The position numbers and the translations under genes are program-made. From positions 27,922,340-27,986,339 of the forward strand of contig CM055111.1 in NCBI GenBank assembly GCA_029204225.1: a stretch of 64,000 bases of DNA, given 5' to 3'. The notes beneath the pieces were generated by a model. The model was not told where the DNA came from and made no database searches. It worked only from the letters and a program-made list of their open reading frames with translations. How positions within the stretch are numbered: the stretch's first letter is position 1; each line of letters starts with the position of its first letter. Positions 33,079 to 44,953 of the stretch are shown here, piece after piece. Origin of the DNA: Diphasiastrum complanatum (Eukaryota > Streptophyta > Lycopodiopsida > Lycopodiales > Lycopodiaceae).

Positions 33079-33179
33079 AGAAAATTTTGGCCCTAGCACA
33101 AATAATAGTATTGATCATCCTAAGCAAGTCAAAGAGGGCGTCCGTTGGATAAGATTTCTACAATAAATGAAATGGAAGC

Positions 33180-33302
33180 ATTGGATTATTTATAATATGA
33201 AGTTGTTTCTATTTGTGCTATTCCAGTTGTGGATGTTACAATTCTCAAATAGATATAGTGAGATGGACAGAGGCATTAGCAAGAGTTGACTGTATAGTTG
33301 GG
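33180..33302 (+). pseudogene. Gypsy pol linker fragment, left part (element C)
   Basis: The last 90 bases read NSQIDIVRWTEALARVDC in frame. They align with the minus-strand linker of element A, which has SETDVMRWTDALATIDC. The frame is cut by an LTR at 33303 and resumes at 36740. Confidence 0.75.
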
Positions 33303-36300
33303 TGTTAGGGCCATTTTTGACGGGGGGTTGGTCCAGCCAAAATGTCCTAAAAGGGTCAAGGGGTCCCACCTCTAATGGCGGTTCGGCCCTACGTGAGCAA
33401 CAGAGGATTTGCCACTTCCAACCCTGATGGCCCTCTCTATTGCCCCGTGCTCTCCAACCGATGAGAGTTTTCCAGGCTCTCAGAGATACGGTTGCAAGGA
33501 GGGGGTGCTAATACTTTTGGTGCAATGATTCACTAGCTTTCTAGAATTATGGTTCCGTAAAAACTTTTAATCGCTAATTCGCTAATGTCTCTTTACCCAT
33601 TGAATTCGGCTTACAGTTAGTAAAGATCTTACATGGGCTGGAAACCGATTTACTGTCTATGATGTGCTCATGGGGTGCAAGTTATACGCATCAATTTGTT
33701 TGCTAGGCAGTGGTATTTTTGCTGACCGTCGGGTCTAGGTATTTTGCTAGACAGTATCGACGGTGGGTGTGACTAGTGTGCCGCTTAACCAAGGCGGTGT
33801 ATTTCAACCGCGGATGGTGGACGGCCCACACTGGTGTTTCAAAGAGGTCGGGTCCAATAAATACGCTTCATAATGGAAAACAAACGATTCCAACTTAACG
33901 ATTTTCACAATTTACCAATCATGTCATATGTCAACTAGTTTATAGACCGGCCAGCAACTACATGCAGTTACTATGAAGGAAAACTAGGCTCCACTACTAG
34001 CAATGTATGATCTACTAGTAGAACATTGTTTTAACTTTAAAATGACGAAGAGATTCCATGGTAAATACAATTCAACTCATGAACCGGTTGTCCCCTCTTT
34101 CCTAACGGAAAACAATTCCATTGTCAGTCTAGTTCAAATCATTCAAAAATAACAATTACGGTGTAAATATTGATACCCTATATGACCCATGGAGTAAATG
34201 GAAAACCTCAATAGCTACTTACCCTATCCGGCCAAAATCACAAACAATTTCATCATGTCAAAACAATAGCGAATACGGAATCTTTGGAGTCCATGGTTCC
34301 TGAAACACTACACACCGGCATACTACCATTCTGGTTCTAAAATTTTTAGTACGATTCACTACAGTGCACAGTCGACCCGTTATTCACTCAGTTGAACGAG
34401 CGTAACCACAAAATGCAAACGCATCCGAACTCAAATTTATATGACCTTGTTACTAAACAGATGTAAGCGGTCTATAAAACCTTCCTTGCTTCACAAAAAC
34501 ACTTTATAAAAATCTTATTCACATGTAGCTGACTATAGCAATAACCTCACATTGCATTCCGATTTAACTTAAGAAACTTACAGCCAAAACTTCATGAAAC
34601 TTACTTGCTTCCCAACAAAAACGATTATAATGATTTAGTTGGAAATGTGGAAAAACCCTACTATCACACACCATAATATGTTCATGACAAAACATACTAC
34701 TTTATGTTTATTGGTAGTTTGAAAAATCAGAACATACCTCAATGCACAATTAGGTAGCCGGTTCATGGAAACTCTAGTCATGAACCTTGTAGCAAAAATC
34801 AGAGCCAGACATGTTGATGCAGTTTTCTCCATCTTTTGCATGTCCGATCGAATTGGTGTAAAAAGAGAAAATGAAGAAAATGAAAGGTGCGATTGAAATG
34901 TTAACGGTTCACTTGAGAGAAAACAGAACTGAAAGTCTGTAAAATAAACAGGCTAGAAAGATGCAATGGCTAAAAAAATCAGCAACCCATCACTCACACC
35001 AAGCCCTTAAGCAAACCATCCCACTCATTCAAGATATAAGCCTACTAGTATGACAATGGACTACAACCAACCAACCAACCCTCACCATGAAATCACTCTC
35101 AACAAAAGCAATTCTCTCCACACATTACTCTAATGTTCAAGAACAACCCACTCTTTCCATCAACAAGCATAGATTCAATCCCAAGGAGTGCAAACAAGAA
35201 CTCCATCAACCCAATCAAGCCTCCAACAATCAATCAACTGATTGGAGGAAAAAACACAACTCTCAAACCAAACCACAAGCACCCAACCTATCCATTGTTA
35301 TCAACTACAAGTGACTCTACTCTCAATCCACTAACAAGCATTCAACCCCAAACATCCATCACTCCACAAGCAACTATGCAAGACAATACTTGTACCAATG
35401 CATAAGCATACTATAAGGCAAAAACCACATATAGCCATCCATCAAACCAAACTTACAAGGAATCAAACCTACTCATCAATAAAGATCTCTCAAGCAAGCA
35501 CCCATCTTCGAAAAACTTTCAACTCTGAAAAACTCTCAACCAACATCACATCAAACTATCACATCATCATCTAACTCACTCAACTATCATCCAACTATCA
35601 CATCATCATCCAACCATCATCCAAGTATCAATCAACTATATCTTAACACAAAGACTGGCCTCCTTATATAGTAGATCCCAAGTGTCCCCCTTCAAAATGA
35701 GGCTTTGCTATTCAAGCCCTTCAAGCCCTCTTTGCCATTTGTCCCCAACCCATTTGATAGTACACCTAGTGGCCTCCATAAGAGAGTGGGGGAGTGGTGC
35801 ATTCAAGGCTCTCTTCCAAAACTAGCCAAGATGTCATTTTTGTCAAAGGCTAGGGAGGCCATTCAAGTTTTCCCTTTTGTACACCCTAGAAGCCCAAAAT
35901 GTCAATGGCTAGTGGGTGTACCTCCCAAATTTTTTAGCCTCCAAGGTGTTTTGGCATTTAATATCCAAATTTTGGGTGAGGCCCTTTTTCAACCCCTATT
36001 TTTAGTAGGCGGCCTTCATTTTTTCTTTGGGTACCTTCGTTTTTGGCCTTTCTTCAATTTTTCAAGGGCCGTGCGCCTATTGCTCATTTGTCTGGATTTT
36101 TGGCCTGTTGGGTAACCACTTGGCCCGCACATTTCGTTAATTGCCCATAAATTGCCCAAACTTTGTCGTTAGGGCTTATGTGACTCCTTGACACTGAAGC
36201 TATATTTTTCGGTCCCGTTTTTACCCGAAACTTTTCTTTCTCGATTTTTTCTTCTGTGGTTGACTTTTTCGGCATTCATGACAAGGGCTCCCACGACAAC

Positions 36301-36739
36301 ACGGTTTCCCTGAAAAATACACTAAGTGATCATATATTAGTGAAAATGGACTCAGTACATGGTGAGATTTTAGCACGATCATACCGGCTATTTTTTTACA
36401 ACTGGCCATTTTTTTGAAAAGCCATAAAATATTTACCGGCCATTTCTAAGGCCGCAAAATTTGCTCTAGCCTCATTTAGGACGGGCTGGGACCCAATTCT
36501 AGGTGGACTGGCACTCTTGGCTCGGTCTTACAAAACTTGACCACAAAATATTTTTGACGATTTTTTTTGAAAAGTCAATTTCTTACTTTTAAACTATGTC
36601 TAGCCACTTTAGGGACGGGCTGGGACCTAGACCTAAGACAAATTTGTGCCGATTTTTGTCTAATAACCGGTTTTTTCAATTATTGCGAACTTAAACTTCA
36701 ATATTAGGCCGATTTCTTGTGCGAAAATATAGGCTAACA
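33303..36739. mobile_element. Long solo LTR (3437 bp)
   Basis: It begins TGTTAG and ends CTAACA, perfect inverted termini. It is flanked by TTGGG on the left and CTGGG on the right, a 5-bp target duplication with one change. Removing it rejoins the gypsy pol frame of element C, which is the strongest evidence for its limits. A TATA box TTATATA at 35664-35670 lies about 1.07 kb from the right end if read on plus. The inside is non-coding, with CA/TC-rich low-complexity text at 35040-35640. The length suits long-LTR gypsy types, but the family is not identified. Confidence 0.8.
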
Positions 36740-37410
36740 CTGGGGCATACGTTCAACCAGATTCTGATTCAAAACCCAACACATCCTCTTCAAAAGAAAA
36801 CACCTTGAACACGCCGATCACTTACAAGGTGAATATGACTAATGTTGCATTGCTGGCCATGGAACCTATTCGTAAGATAGTCGAAGATGATCTGGTACTT
36901 TGACAACATTCATTTTCATATAATGAAGAAGTTGAGTTAACAGATGAACAGATCCTAGAACACATGGATCCTAACTGGTACGGCATGAGAAAAATACTAG
37001 CTCAACCTCCTCAGAAATATCCGTTAGCTAAAGTTTCTAAGGTCGAATCACCCAAGGTGCTTGCTTCAAAGAAGAATTAACTGAAGCAACGCTATAATCG
37101 GGTGATCCGATGGAGTGATTTGTCAAAAGAAGCAATAGCTATAGTAGATGAAGATATTCACAATCACAAGGTGAATATCAAACCAGTTTTTCATAGCAAC
37201 AACAAAGATGTAGCCATTCTTGAAGACAGAAAGAGCAAAAGAAAATTCTAGACTCTTGAAGTCAATTCAGTTGGAACAAAATTTGGCATCATTATCCCAA
37301 ATACTGAAATTGAAAGAGTGTCGCAGCTAACTAGTTGTGCTAATATCAACATGTTGAAAGAGGAATCTTGTCGAGCACCAATTCACAAGATACTTGAAGG
37401 TTTCAAGTGA
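36740..37410 (+). pseudogene. Gypsy pol linker fragment, right part (element C)
   Basis: In one frame the blocks TPITYKVNMTNVALLAMEP and NEEVELTDEQILEHMDPNWY match the protease-RT linker of element A. Stops at about 36899 and 37078, and one more near 37249, show decay. The frame ends at a TGA near 37410 after PIHKILEGFK. No RT follows, so the element is truncated here. Confidence 0.8.
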
Positions 37411-37419
37411 AAACTACCA

Positions 37420-37790
37420 ATAATTTGTCTAACGTTTCCATCCGACAAGTTTTGGAATTTTTCAAATTATTGAATTTTTTTTACTTTTTTCAGCTGTTAA
37501 GAAATTTTTGAGTTCCATTTTGTCAAGCATTTCGATTTTTGATTTTTCGAGCTTTCCGATTTTCAGATTTTTTCGAGTTTTCTAGATTTTTGAATTATTC
37601 GAGTTTTCTAGTTTTCTGATTTTTGAGTTTTTTCAAGTTTCTGAATTATATCTATATTTTAGAGTTTCTAACATTTTTCTCGAATTTTTTTGAATTTTTC
37701 AGAATTCTTCAATAAGCTAGACTAAGACACTGTAAAATATGTTCCAAAAAAATATTAAAAAAAAGCCAAACAAAACAACAAAAAAGAGTT
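37420..37790 (+). other. Low-complexity leader with TTTTCGAG/TTTCTAG words
   Basis: T-rich DNA with many near-copies of TTTTCGAGTTTTCTAGATTTTTGAA. It precedes a gypsy gag and may be the leader of that element (D). Confidence 0.5.
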
Positions 37791-37799
37791 GACCCAGTG

Positions 37800-38851
37800 C
37801 CAATTAACTCGAAGAACTTATGGATGAATTCACACCACTCAATCATCCAAATGATAAGAACAAATCATATCAGCTTTGATCTCAGGTTCGACAAGACCCT
37901 GGACCATCCAGATGGACCCCTAACCCTGATGATCAACCTGTTCACCATGCTCACCATACTGTTTGATCCGATAAACAATCACCCCATTTGAAATTACCAA
38001 AGTTTGATGGTAATATGGACTCTCATCAATTTTTACAAGTCTTTGAGAATGCATGTGAAGTATATGGAGAATAAACTGATAATGCAAAAGTTCAACTTTT
38101 TTCGATGACCATGGTAGATAGAGCACAAGAGTGGTTTTTCAATCTCGATCGTGATGATCAACAAGACTGGTCAGAGTTAAAAGGGTCTTTCCTTAAATGC
38201 TTCCAATCTTTCCGACTCACAAAAAGCCCATTTGTACGTCTTAATAATATAAAAATAAAAAAAGATGAACACATATGTGACTATATTGAGCGCTTTAAGT
38301 GTTTCAGAAGTCAAGTCCGGGAACAACCAACTGATATAATGTTGATCATATGGTTTATCGTTGGTCTTCTCAAACGCATCCGGAAAGAACTTAAACCTAG
38401 CGAAGGGTATTTTACTCTTAAATTTGATATGTCCGATGCCATTCATGAAGAAGATGAAGGTTCTAATGATGAGGACCAAAAAGAGAAAAAAGCTCACCAT
38501 GTATTCCCTGATAACCATCCAAGTGAGCCCCGAGATTCCGACCAGGTCTGGAAATCTCAGTTTGAGTTGATGAATCAACAACATCAACAACAAATGGAGA
38601 AACTCAACAAAGAGTTTCAGCAAGCCTTGAAATCTTTCCAAAGTTTGTTGTCAGGGCAATCGTCATTCGGTAACACTATCCATCGGCGAGAAGACACCTG
38701 GTGCCCTCAATGTTGTGGTCCACATACAGGTAATGAGTGCCCATTACACCGTCCTTACGAACCACAACACTGTATACTATGTGATATAACCACCCATACC
38801 ACATCTAGTTGTAGGTACAACCCACACAACTTGCAATACTCTCAACCTTAG
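37800..38851 (+). pseudogene. Gypsy gag (element D)
   Basis: From about 38000 the text LPKFDGNMDSHQFLQVFENA starts a gag domain. After a TGA near 38074 the frame runs open from 38105 to 38851 (248 codons): AQEWFFNLDRDDQQDWSELK, an acidic Lys/Glu stretch, a Gln-rich coiled coil (NQQHQQQMEKLNKEFQQALK), and two zinc-knuckle motifs (CPQCCGPHTGNEC and CILCDITTHTTSSC). It is a homologue of the gag of element A in the same domain order. No protease or pol follows on this strand. Confidence 0.85.
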
Positions 38852-38869
38852 CAATATGCCCCATGCGCA

Positions 38870-39900
38870 CACTAACAAGCACCATATAGCCGACATTATA
38901 TGACACCAATCCAAGCCTAGGAATTATCTAGACAACAACTACCTCCACAACAACAATGCTTGGCACTTCCAGGTCTAAGAGGATGATGCAAAAAATGTGC
39001 GACGCATGCAGCCGCGGACGCAAAACAATTCGGATGGATTTTGGATATGATTGCTGGTCACTGCCAACTGTATCTTTCCTACAGTCCTCCAGAATGTAGA
39101 CAGGCATTGCTGATCTACGTTTTGGATTAACGCAACATTCAACGAAATTCAACCAATGTGCGAAATTGATAAAATGAATGAATGAGATACACAAACGATG
39201 GTGAACAACAATTCATTCAAGATCAGACAAGATAAGAGTTTGCATAATGGCTACAATATCATCTATTGATCTTCTCATTTTTTGTGCACTGTATGATAGA
39301 TCCGCACAACACGTTGGCATGAGAGAAGCGGCATTCTCCCACAAGTAATGTCTCGCTTACTAGCAGACTTCTTGGATCTCTGTGAATCCTTCTTACAAAG
39401 CTTGTCTCGCTCGTAGGTGGACTTCTATTTTGTATTTTGTCTGTCTATATTGCTTACTAACATTAGACTTCTCATTTTATTATGCATCAACCAAAAAGTC
39501 TATAGTCGTGTCGTGTAACTTCTAGATTAGAGTAATTAAACATCTACAACTAATCACGAATTACAAGAGTGGCAGATTAGCCACGACTTAGAGTGCATCT
39601 GCTGATGTCATGATATCAGATCAGATATTTATACTTCTTGGTACTTTCATGATCTTGTTGATCATTTTTGGAGCATGAGGGTTGAAAAAGACGTCGCGAC
39701 GATTTTCGTGTAGCTTTGTGTCTTTTGACTTTCGCGTCGTCTGACTTTCTCCCCCTGTACAGGAAAAAATTCTCTTTTGCGAATCTTTCGCATTCGTGTC
39801 TTTTTCGTCAGGCTGTTTATGAACATTTTTGCTTCATGCCTTTTGACTTTTGTGTTCGTGAACATTTTCGTCAGAGTGAGGGCTGAAAGCTAGCAAAGCT
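38870..39900. other. Non-coding DNA, probably copia LTR remnants
   Basis: No gene visible. The right end (about 39600-39900) lies just downstream of a minus-strand RNase H and should contain that element's LTR. No TG/CA boundary is clear. Phrases near TTTTGACTTTCGTGTTCGTGAACATTTTCGTCA recur at 39720-39880. Confidence 0.4.
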
Positions 39901-39917
39901 TTGGTGATAGAAATGTT

Positions 39918-41900
39918 TTATTTCTTCAACTCCCTCTCAAAGCATGATAGCTTGACGATTCCAAGGCTGCCCCTCTGTCTCTCGAATAGACCTTTGTCTA
40001 GGGCCTTTGTGAAAATGTCAGCAACCATGTCTTTCATTCCAATGAAGGTGGTCTGCAATATCTTCTTGCCAATCAGGTCCCTGATCAAGTGGTAATTGAT
40101 CGCAATGTGTTTCATGCTTGAGTGAAATATGGGGTCTTTCGTCAGATGTATTGCAGATGTGTTATCCATCTACAAGACTAGAGGCTCATTCCTTGTTTCG
40201 CCCAATTCGTCCAAGAATTATTTGAGCCAAATTATTTCATTGGCCATCTTTGCTGATGCAACATACTCTCCTTTGCAGGATGACTAAGCCACAATCGTCT
40301 ACTTCTTGTTGACCCAAAGAATTGCCGCTCTTGACGCGATGTGCATCCCCTTGAGACACTTTTACAATCGTCCTTGAGGGATGCCCAGCTAGCATCACTA
40401 TAGGAAAGCATTTTGAACCCTACATCACAACAATAATACAAGCCATAATCTCTCGTTAATTGAAGATATTGCAAAATTCATTTTGCAATCTTCCAATGTG
40501 TCAAGCTTGGATTCATGCAGAATTGGTTCATCTTGAACACTGCATAAGCAATGTCAAGACGTGTGTTGTCTGCAAGGTACATCAGCGAACCTATCAGTTT
40601 TCTTTAAGGTGTGAGCTGCATTTGTTCTCTCTCTTATTCACTCCTCGGACAATCATGGTTCATCAGCACCGTTCCTACGAGCATTGGAGTATTCGCTCCT
40701 TTGCAATTCAGCATCCCAAAATCCTCTAGAATTTTCTTGGTGTATCTGGACTGGTGAAGCTATAGCTTACCTCCCTCATAGTCTATTTCAATTTGCATGC
40801 CAAGGTAGCACCTGGCTTCCCCCAGATCCACAATCTCGAAATGTTTCGAAATGTCTTCCTTCACTTCAGCAATCATCTTCTCACTCTTGCAGAGTGTCGT
40901 CAACATATACAGCCACAATAATGATCTGCCCATCTGTGACTTTGACATACACATTAAAATCAACCATTAGTGGCTTAAATCCTAATGATTTCAGGGCTTG
41001 ATCCTTCTTTTTGTACCATTGTCAAGCTGACTGTTTCAGACCGTAGATACTTCTATGCATTCTGCGTGCATAATCAGGAAGTGAATTCGAGACATATCCT
41101 GGGCGTTGATCTATGTAGACTTCTTCATCTAACTCACCATGCAAGAAGGTTGTCTTCTCATCCACAATGTGGATCTTGAGGTCATAAGTAGCTGCATATG
41201 CAAATAACAAACATAGGGATGAATGTTTGATGACAAGAGAGAAGGTTTTAGAGTAGTCAATACCATATCTCTGAGAAAATCCCTTTGCTACCAATCTTGC
41301 CTTGTATTTTGAGACACTCCCGTCCAGTCCATACTTGAGCTTGAAAACCCATTTGTATTTGACAGTCTTGTGCTTATGTGGTAATGGCTGCAACGTCCAT
41401 ACCTGGTTCTTCCTCATGGATTCCATCTCTTCATTCATGGCTTGGATACATTTGTCCTTCTCTGGACATTCAATCACCTCCTCGAAAGTCTGTGGTTCGC
41501 CACTGAATCCATAGAACTCTTTCGATGTAGAAGCATAGCTGTTTGGAACGTATTTTGCTGGTGCTCTTCATGGTCTTGTTGACCTTCTGGAAGATCCTCT
41601 TGGGACAGCAATGCCTTTGTCTTTGTCTGCTCTGCTAGGTTTGGAACCATCTCGTTTATAGGTACTGTAGCAGTAGGCTACCTCTCGAATCTTTTATCTT
41701 TTGATTCGTCACTCGAGTGTGAAGCAATTCGAAAATCTTCATTTGCGTGTTTGTCTTCTACTCCCTCTTTCACTGGTGGCAAATCATAGTACTGTCTTTC
41801 CAGAATCTCATAGTTGACAAAATCATCACTAGCCATTGTCCTACTATTAGCAAATCTGACATCTCTCACTGTCTTCACAATGTTCATGTCTGGCATGTAG
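39918..41900 (-). pseudogene. Copia integrase tail, RT and RNase H
   Basis: Read on minus. An integrase C-terminal piece lies at 41900-41678. The RT starts in the frame 41477-41022: WTLQPLPHKHKTVKYKWVFK, then KARLVAKGFSQRYGIDY and LHGELDEEVYIDQRPGY. The catalytic YVDD is present at 40908-40897 in another frame. The thumb and connection lie at 40880-40760. RNase H ends at 40169-39918 with AINYHLIRDLI and MVADIFTKALDKG. At least four frameshifts or stops break it. The order is correct for copia, but the 5' half of pol is missing from this side. Confidence 0.9.
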
Positions 41901-41914
41901 ACTCTGTAGTATGA

Positions 41915-42021
41915 CGAATTGTTGATAGAGTAATTGTTTTCTTGTTCTGTATTTTTCAGTATCAGATTTTCATTCTTAAGTCATTGATAGTTTCTCCTAT
42001 CACTTAGACTAATTCTTCCAC
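41915..42021 (+). mobile_element. Copia LTR end and decayed primer site
   Basis: AT-rich text ending TTTTTCA at 41958 is followed by GTATCAGAT, a decayed form of the tRNA-Met primer site. The gag start codon follows 55-60 bases later. Only the last few tens of bases of the LTR remain. Confidence 0.5.
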
Positions 42022-42717
42022 ATGGATTCCCAAGGGAAAGCCAGTCCTCTCATGGACAAGCTTGATGGAACCAATTACCATATGTGAAAATTTAAGATGA
42101 AGACTGTACTAATGGCAAAAGAATTGTACGACGTTGTTACAGGTGCAGAAGGGAAACCCGAAGCGGACGACGCGGCAATCGCCAGATGGAAGCTGAAGGA
42201 TGAAAAAGCTTTCGCGTTGATCATCCTCAACATCATGGAAATACAGATCGGCCATGTATCCGAGGCTCAAACATCGAAAGAAGTCTGGGACATCTTGAAC
42301 ACTCTATACGAAGTGCGACATGTAGCTTTTAAGCTACATCTTAGGAAAAAATTCTACTCCCTCAAGATGACGAATGGTGATTCTCTGCAGAATCACATTA
42401 ATCAATTCAAGAACCTGCTAAGGCAAATGGCGGCTGTTGGATCTGACATAGACGATCAAGACGCAGTGATGCAACTACTTACAAGCTTTCCAAGTTCTTA
42501 CGACAGCTGGGTGATGGTCATCACAACTCATCTAGAGTTGACTCTTTCGAGAGTCATCACTATGTTGTTGCAGGAAGACACACGAAGGAACGAAGCCTCA
42601 AGTTCCTCAACTGATTCTCACGCCTTGTACACCAACAAAGGCACAACAAAGCAGAAGAATAAGAAAGGCCCGAAGCTATCAAAGCTAGACCAGAAACCAG
42701 CTCAGCACAAGGAATAG
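42022..42717 (+). pseudogene. Copia gag
   Basis: The ATG at 42022 starts a copia gag (LMDKLDGTNYHM). A TGA at about 42085 replaces the conserved Trp codon, then the frame stays open to 42717. It contains KEVWDILNTLYEV, LRKKFYSLKMTNGDSLQNHI and LTSFPSSYDSWV, all typical of the UBN2-type gag of copia elements. A zinc knuckle may follow in the broken text at 42740-42790 (RYCKQNNHEIQDY), with its first Cys lost. Confidence 0.88.
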
Positions 42718-42862
42718 TCGAATCCGCAGACAAAGAAAACACTGTTCTAGCAGATACTGCAAACAAAACAATCACGAAATACAAGACTACCGAATACTTC
42801 AAGCGAAGAACAACAACAAAGGGCAGTCGAATCAAGTGGCAAATGCAGCTGCAGAAGCTCCA

Positions 42863-43250
42863 TAGCCTATTTAAGAAGTGGATCATGATGCCTTCATAAC
42901 CAACTATCAAGGAGCATCTAGCGATAGTTCTTGGTTCCTAGATTTCGGAGCCACTCAGCACATGACTAGCTTGATTGGTTGTTTCGAGTCATGTACCCCT
43001 TACAATACCCAAAAATTCGTTCACCTTGGTGACAATAGCACACAAGCTATTGAAGGTGAAGGAACTGTAAGATTATGCTTTGCAAATGATCAATCTAAGC
43101 TACTCTCCAAAGTTCTATATATACCCAAGTTATCCACAAATCTGCTCTCTGTAAGCAGAATCACAGATCTAGGACACAGAGTAGAATTCGAATGTGCTCA
43201 ATGTAAAGTAGTTGATAGGACAGGCAAGATTCTAGCACTCTGCCACTAGT
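42863..43250 (+). pseudogene. Copia protease and pre-integrase region
   Basis: SWFLDFGATQHMTS is the protease active-site region with DSG changed to DFG, so the triad is damaged. The block VLYIPKLSTNLLSVSRITDLG then marks the C-terminal part of the copia protease. The frame ends at a TAG at about 43247-43249. Confidence 0.85.
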
Positions 43251-43923
43251 CAGGCTCTCAGTACTTCAATTCAATCAAATAAATGTTTACTTTGGCATTA
43301 TAGACTTAATCATTTAAATTATGTTGTTGTACAATGAATGTCTAGACAATCTATTGTTCTTGATCTCGACTATCCTTGCGAAACAGTCGAGCTACATGTC
43401 TGTCAAGACTGTCTAGTTGGAAAATAGACTAGGAAGCCATTTAAGTCAAGCTATCAGCATGTTGCTAGAGGATTACTAGATGTTGTACATTCAGATATTT
43501 GTGGCCCGATGAAAAATCCTTTGCTAAAGGAAGCCAAGTATTTTATAGCCTTTATTGATGAATTCTCGAGAAGAACGATGGTGTACTTCATAAAGAAAAA
43601 ATCAGAAGTCTTCAACTGCTTCAAAATCTTCAAGGAGCATGCAGAAAGGAGACTGGAAGGACAATCAAGGCCCTAAGGTCAGATAACGGTGGAGAATATA
43701 TCTCTGTCGAGTTCAAGGAGTACTGCCAAAGCCAAGGCATTGAGCAACAATTCATCACTCCTTACAGTCCTCAGTCTAATGGCTTAGCTGAGAAGAAGAA
43801 TCGAACTCTGGTCGAATCTGCTAGATGTATGCTAGCACATGCATTGTTGCCCAAGAGGTTATGGGTTGAAGCTGTCTCCACTGCAGCTTACATCCAGAAG
43901 AGATGTTCGACCAAAGCCCTCTG
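43251..43923 (+). pseudogene. Copia integrase
   Basis: A His/Cys region near 43290-43420 is broken by stops. Then VHSDICGPM (first Asp) follows, and from about 43670 a long open frame with RSDNGGEYIS (second Asp) and NGLAEKKNRTL (Glu). It ends in a TGA at 43921-43923 after AVSTAAYIQKRCSTKAL. The DDE residues are therefore all present although the gene is broken near 43660. Beyond 43925 the orientation switches to minus. Confidence 0.85.
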
Positions 43924-43924
43924 A

Positions 43925-44755
43925 CATCTTACCCTTCAGACATGCATCACAGGTGGTCGAACTGGTTGCATTCGAGATGCTGACCTTTGTTATCACTCCA
44001 TGATGGCTTGCTTGGTAAAGTGCCATTGAGTTCATGTGGCATAGTCTCTTGTGCCATAGAGTGTCTAGAAAATCATCATGAGTATGATGCACTTGATCTG
44101 TAGACAAGCGTACCTTCAGGTGATATAGATTACCTTTTCTTCTACCTTGAGTGATCAAGGTACTAGTACTGGCATCAACCACGTTGCATGCTTCGTCAAA
44201 AAAGGTCACACACATCCTTGCATCAGCTATTCTTGCCATAGAAAGCAAGTCTTGCTGCAGTGTAGGCACGAACAAGACATCTTTGAGTTGTCTGTCTCTT
44301 CCATTGGTGTTGAGCCACAATAAACCAATATTGTTCACTTGATGTTTGGATCCATCTCCAAGAACTATGAATCTTGAAGGATCTGCACTTCTGAAATCAG
44401 ACATAATTTGTCTTGATGTCACGAAGTGTGAGGTGGCTCCTAGATTTAGGATCACCTCATGTGTGTCAGATGTTGACACTGCACACATATCTGCATAGAT
44501 ATAGGCGGTCGAACAATTTCTGTTCGATCTCTCTTCGCCCATTTTTGAGCTCTCAGGCTTCTCAACATAGGATTAACTGTTACTATCATCCTGTCTGTTC
44601 TGTGCTGATTTGTTTTTTGGGTTCAAGCGACAATCCATGGTTGCATGACCCTTTTTGTATAGTGTGATTTTAGCCTTTTTTCTTGGTCTTTTGTGGTTTT
44701 TTTTTTTTTGTTGAGATTTTTTCAGATCTGAGTGAATATAACCTTCAACCTTCAT
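43925..44755 (-). pseudogene. Second copia fragment: gag zinc knuckle, protease, pre-integrase
   Basis: On the minus strand 44755-44573 ends with a degenerate zinc knuckle (GHATMDCRLNP, first Cys pair lost). 44542-43925 carries the protease, whose active site reads NLGATSHF, so the catalytic Asp is gone, and then VLFVPTLQQDLLSMARIA. The pre-integrase HLCH-like block LWHKRLCHMN and CDACLKGKMS follow. The fragment ends head-on against the plus-strand integrase at 43923. On minus order it could be the 5' half of the element whose RT-RNase H lies at 39918-41900. Confidence 0.85.
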
Positions 44756-44953
44756 ACAATAGCTGTATCTAGACCATTTCTAGACAATGAGTTCTGCAAG
44801 TGTTCTTGATGGACAGATTTGTCAGGATCTTGAAAAAACTCAGTTTTTTTGGCACTTTTTTTTAGGTATTTCAAATTCTAACCATTGGATTGATATAAAA
44901 GTTTCACAATAGCCAGATCTAGGATAGATCTATCTATAAAACTCTTTGTGAAG
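44756..44953 (-). other. Leader DNA next to the tandem repeat
   Basis: No ORF of note. Text such as GGCACTTTTTTTTAGG resembles the repeat units that follow, so this is probably a diverged further copy. Confidence 0.4.

Noticed and set aside
35705-36115. 136-codon plus-strand frame inside the solo LTR
   Set aside because: It lies downstream of the LTR TATA box in the expected leader/U5 part. It has no recognisable domain and is low-complexity (Phe/Leu/Pro); a chance frame is more likely.
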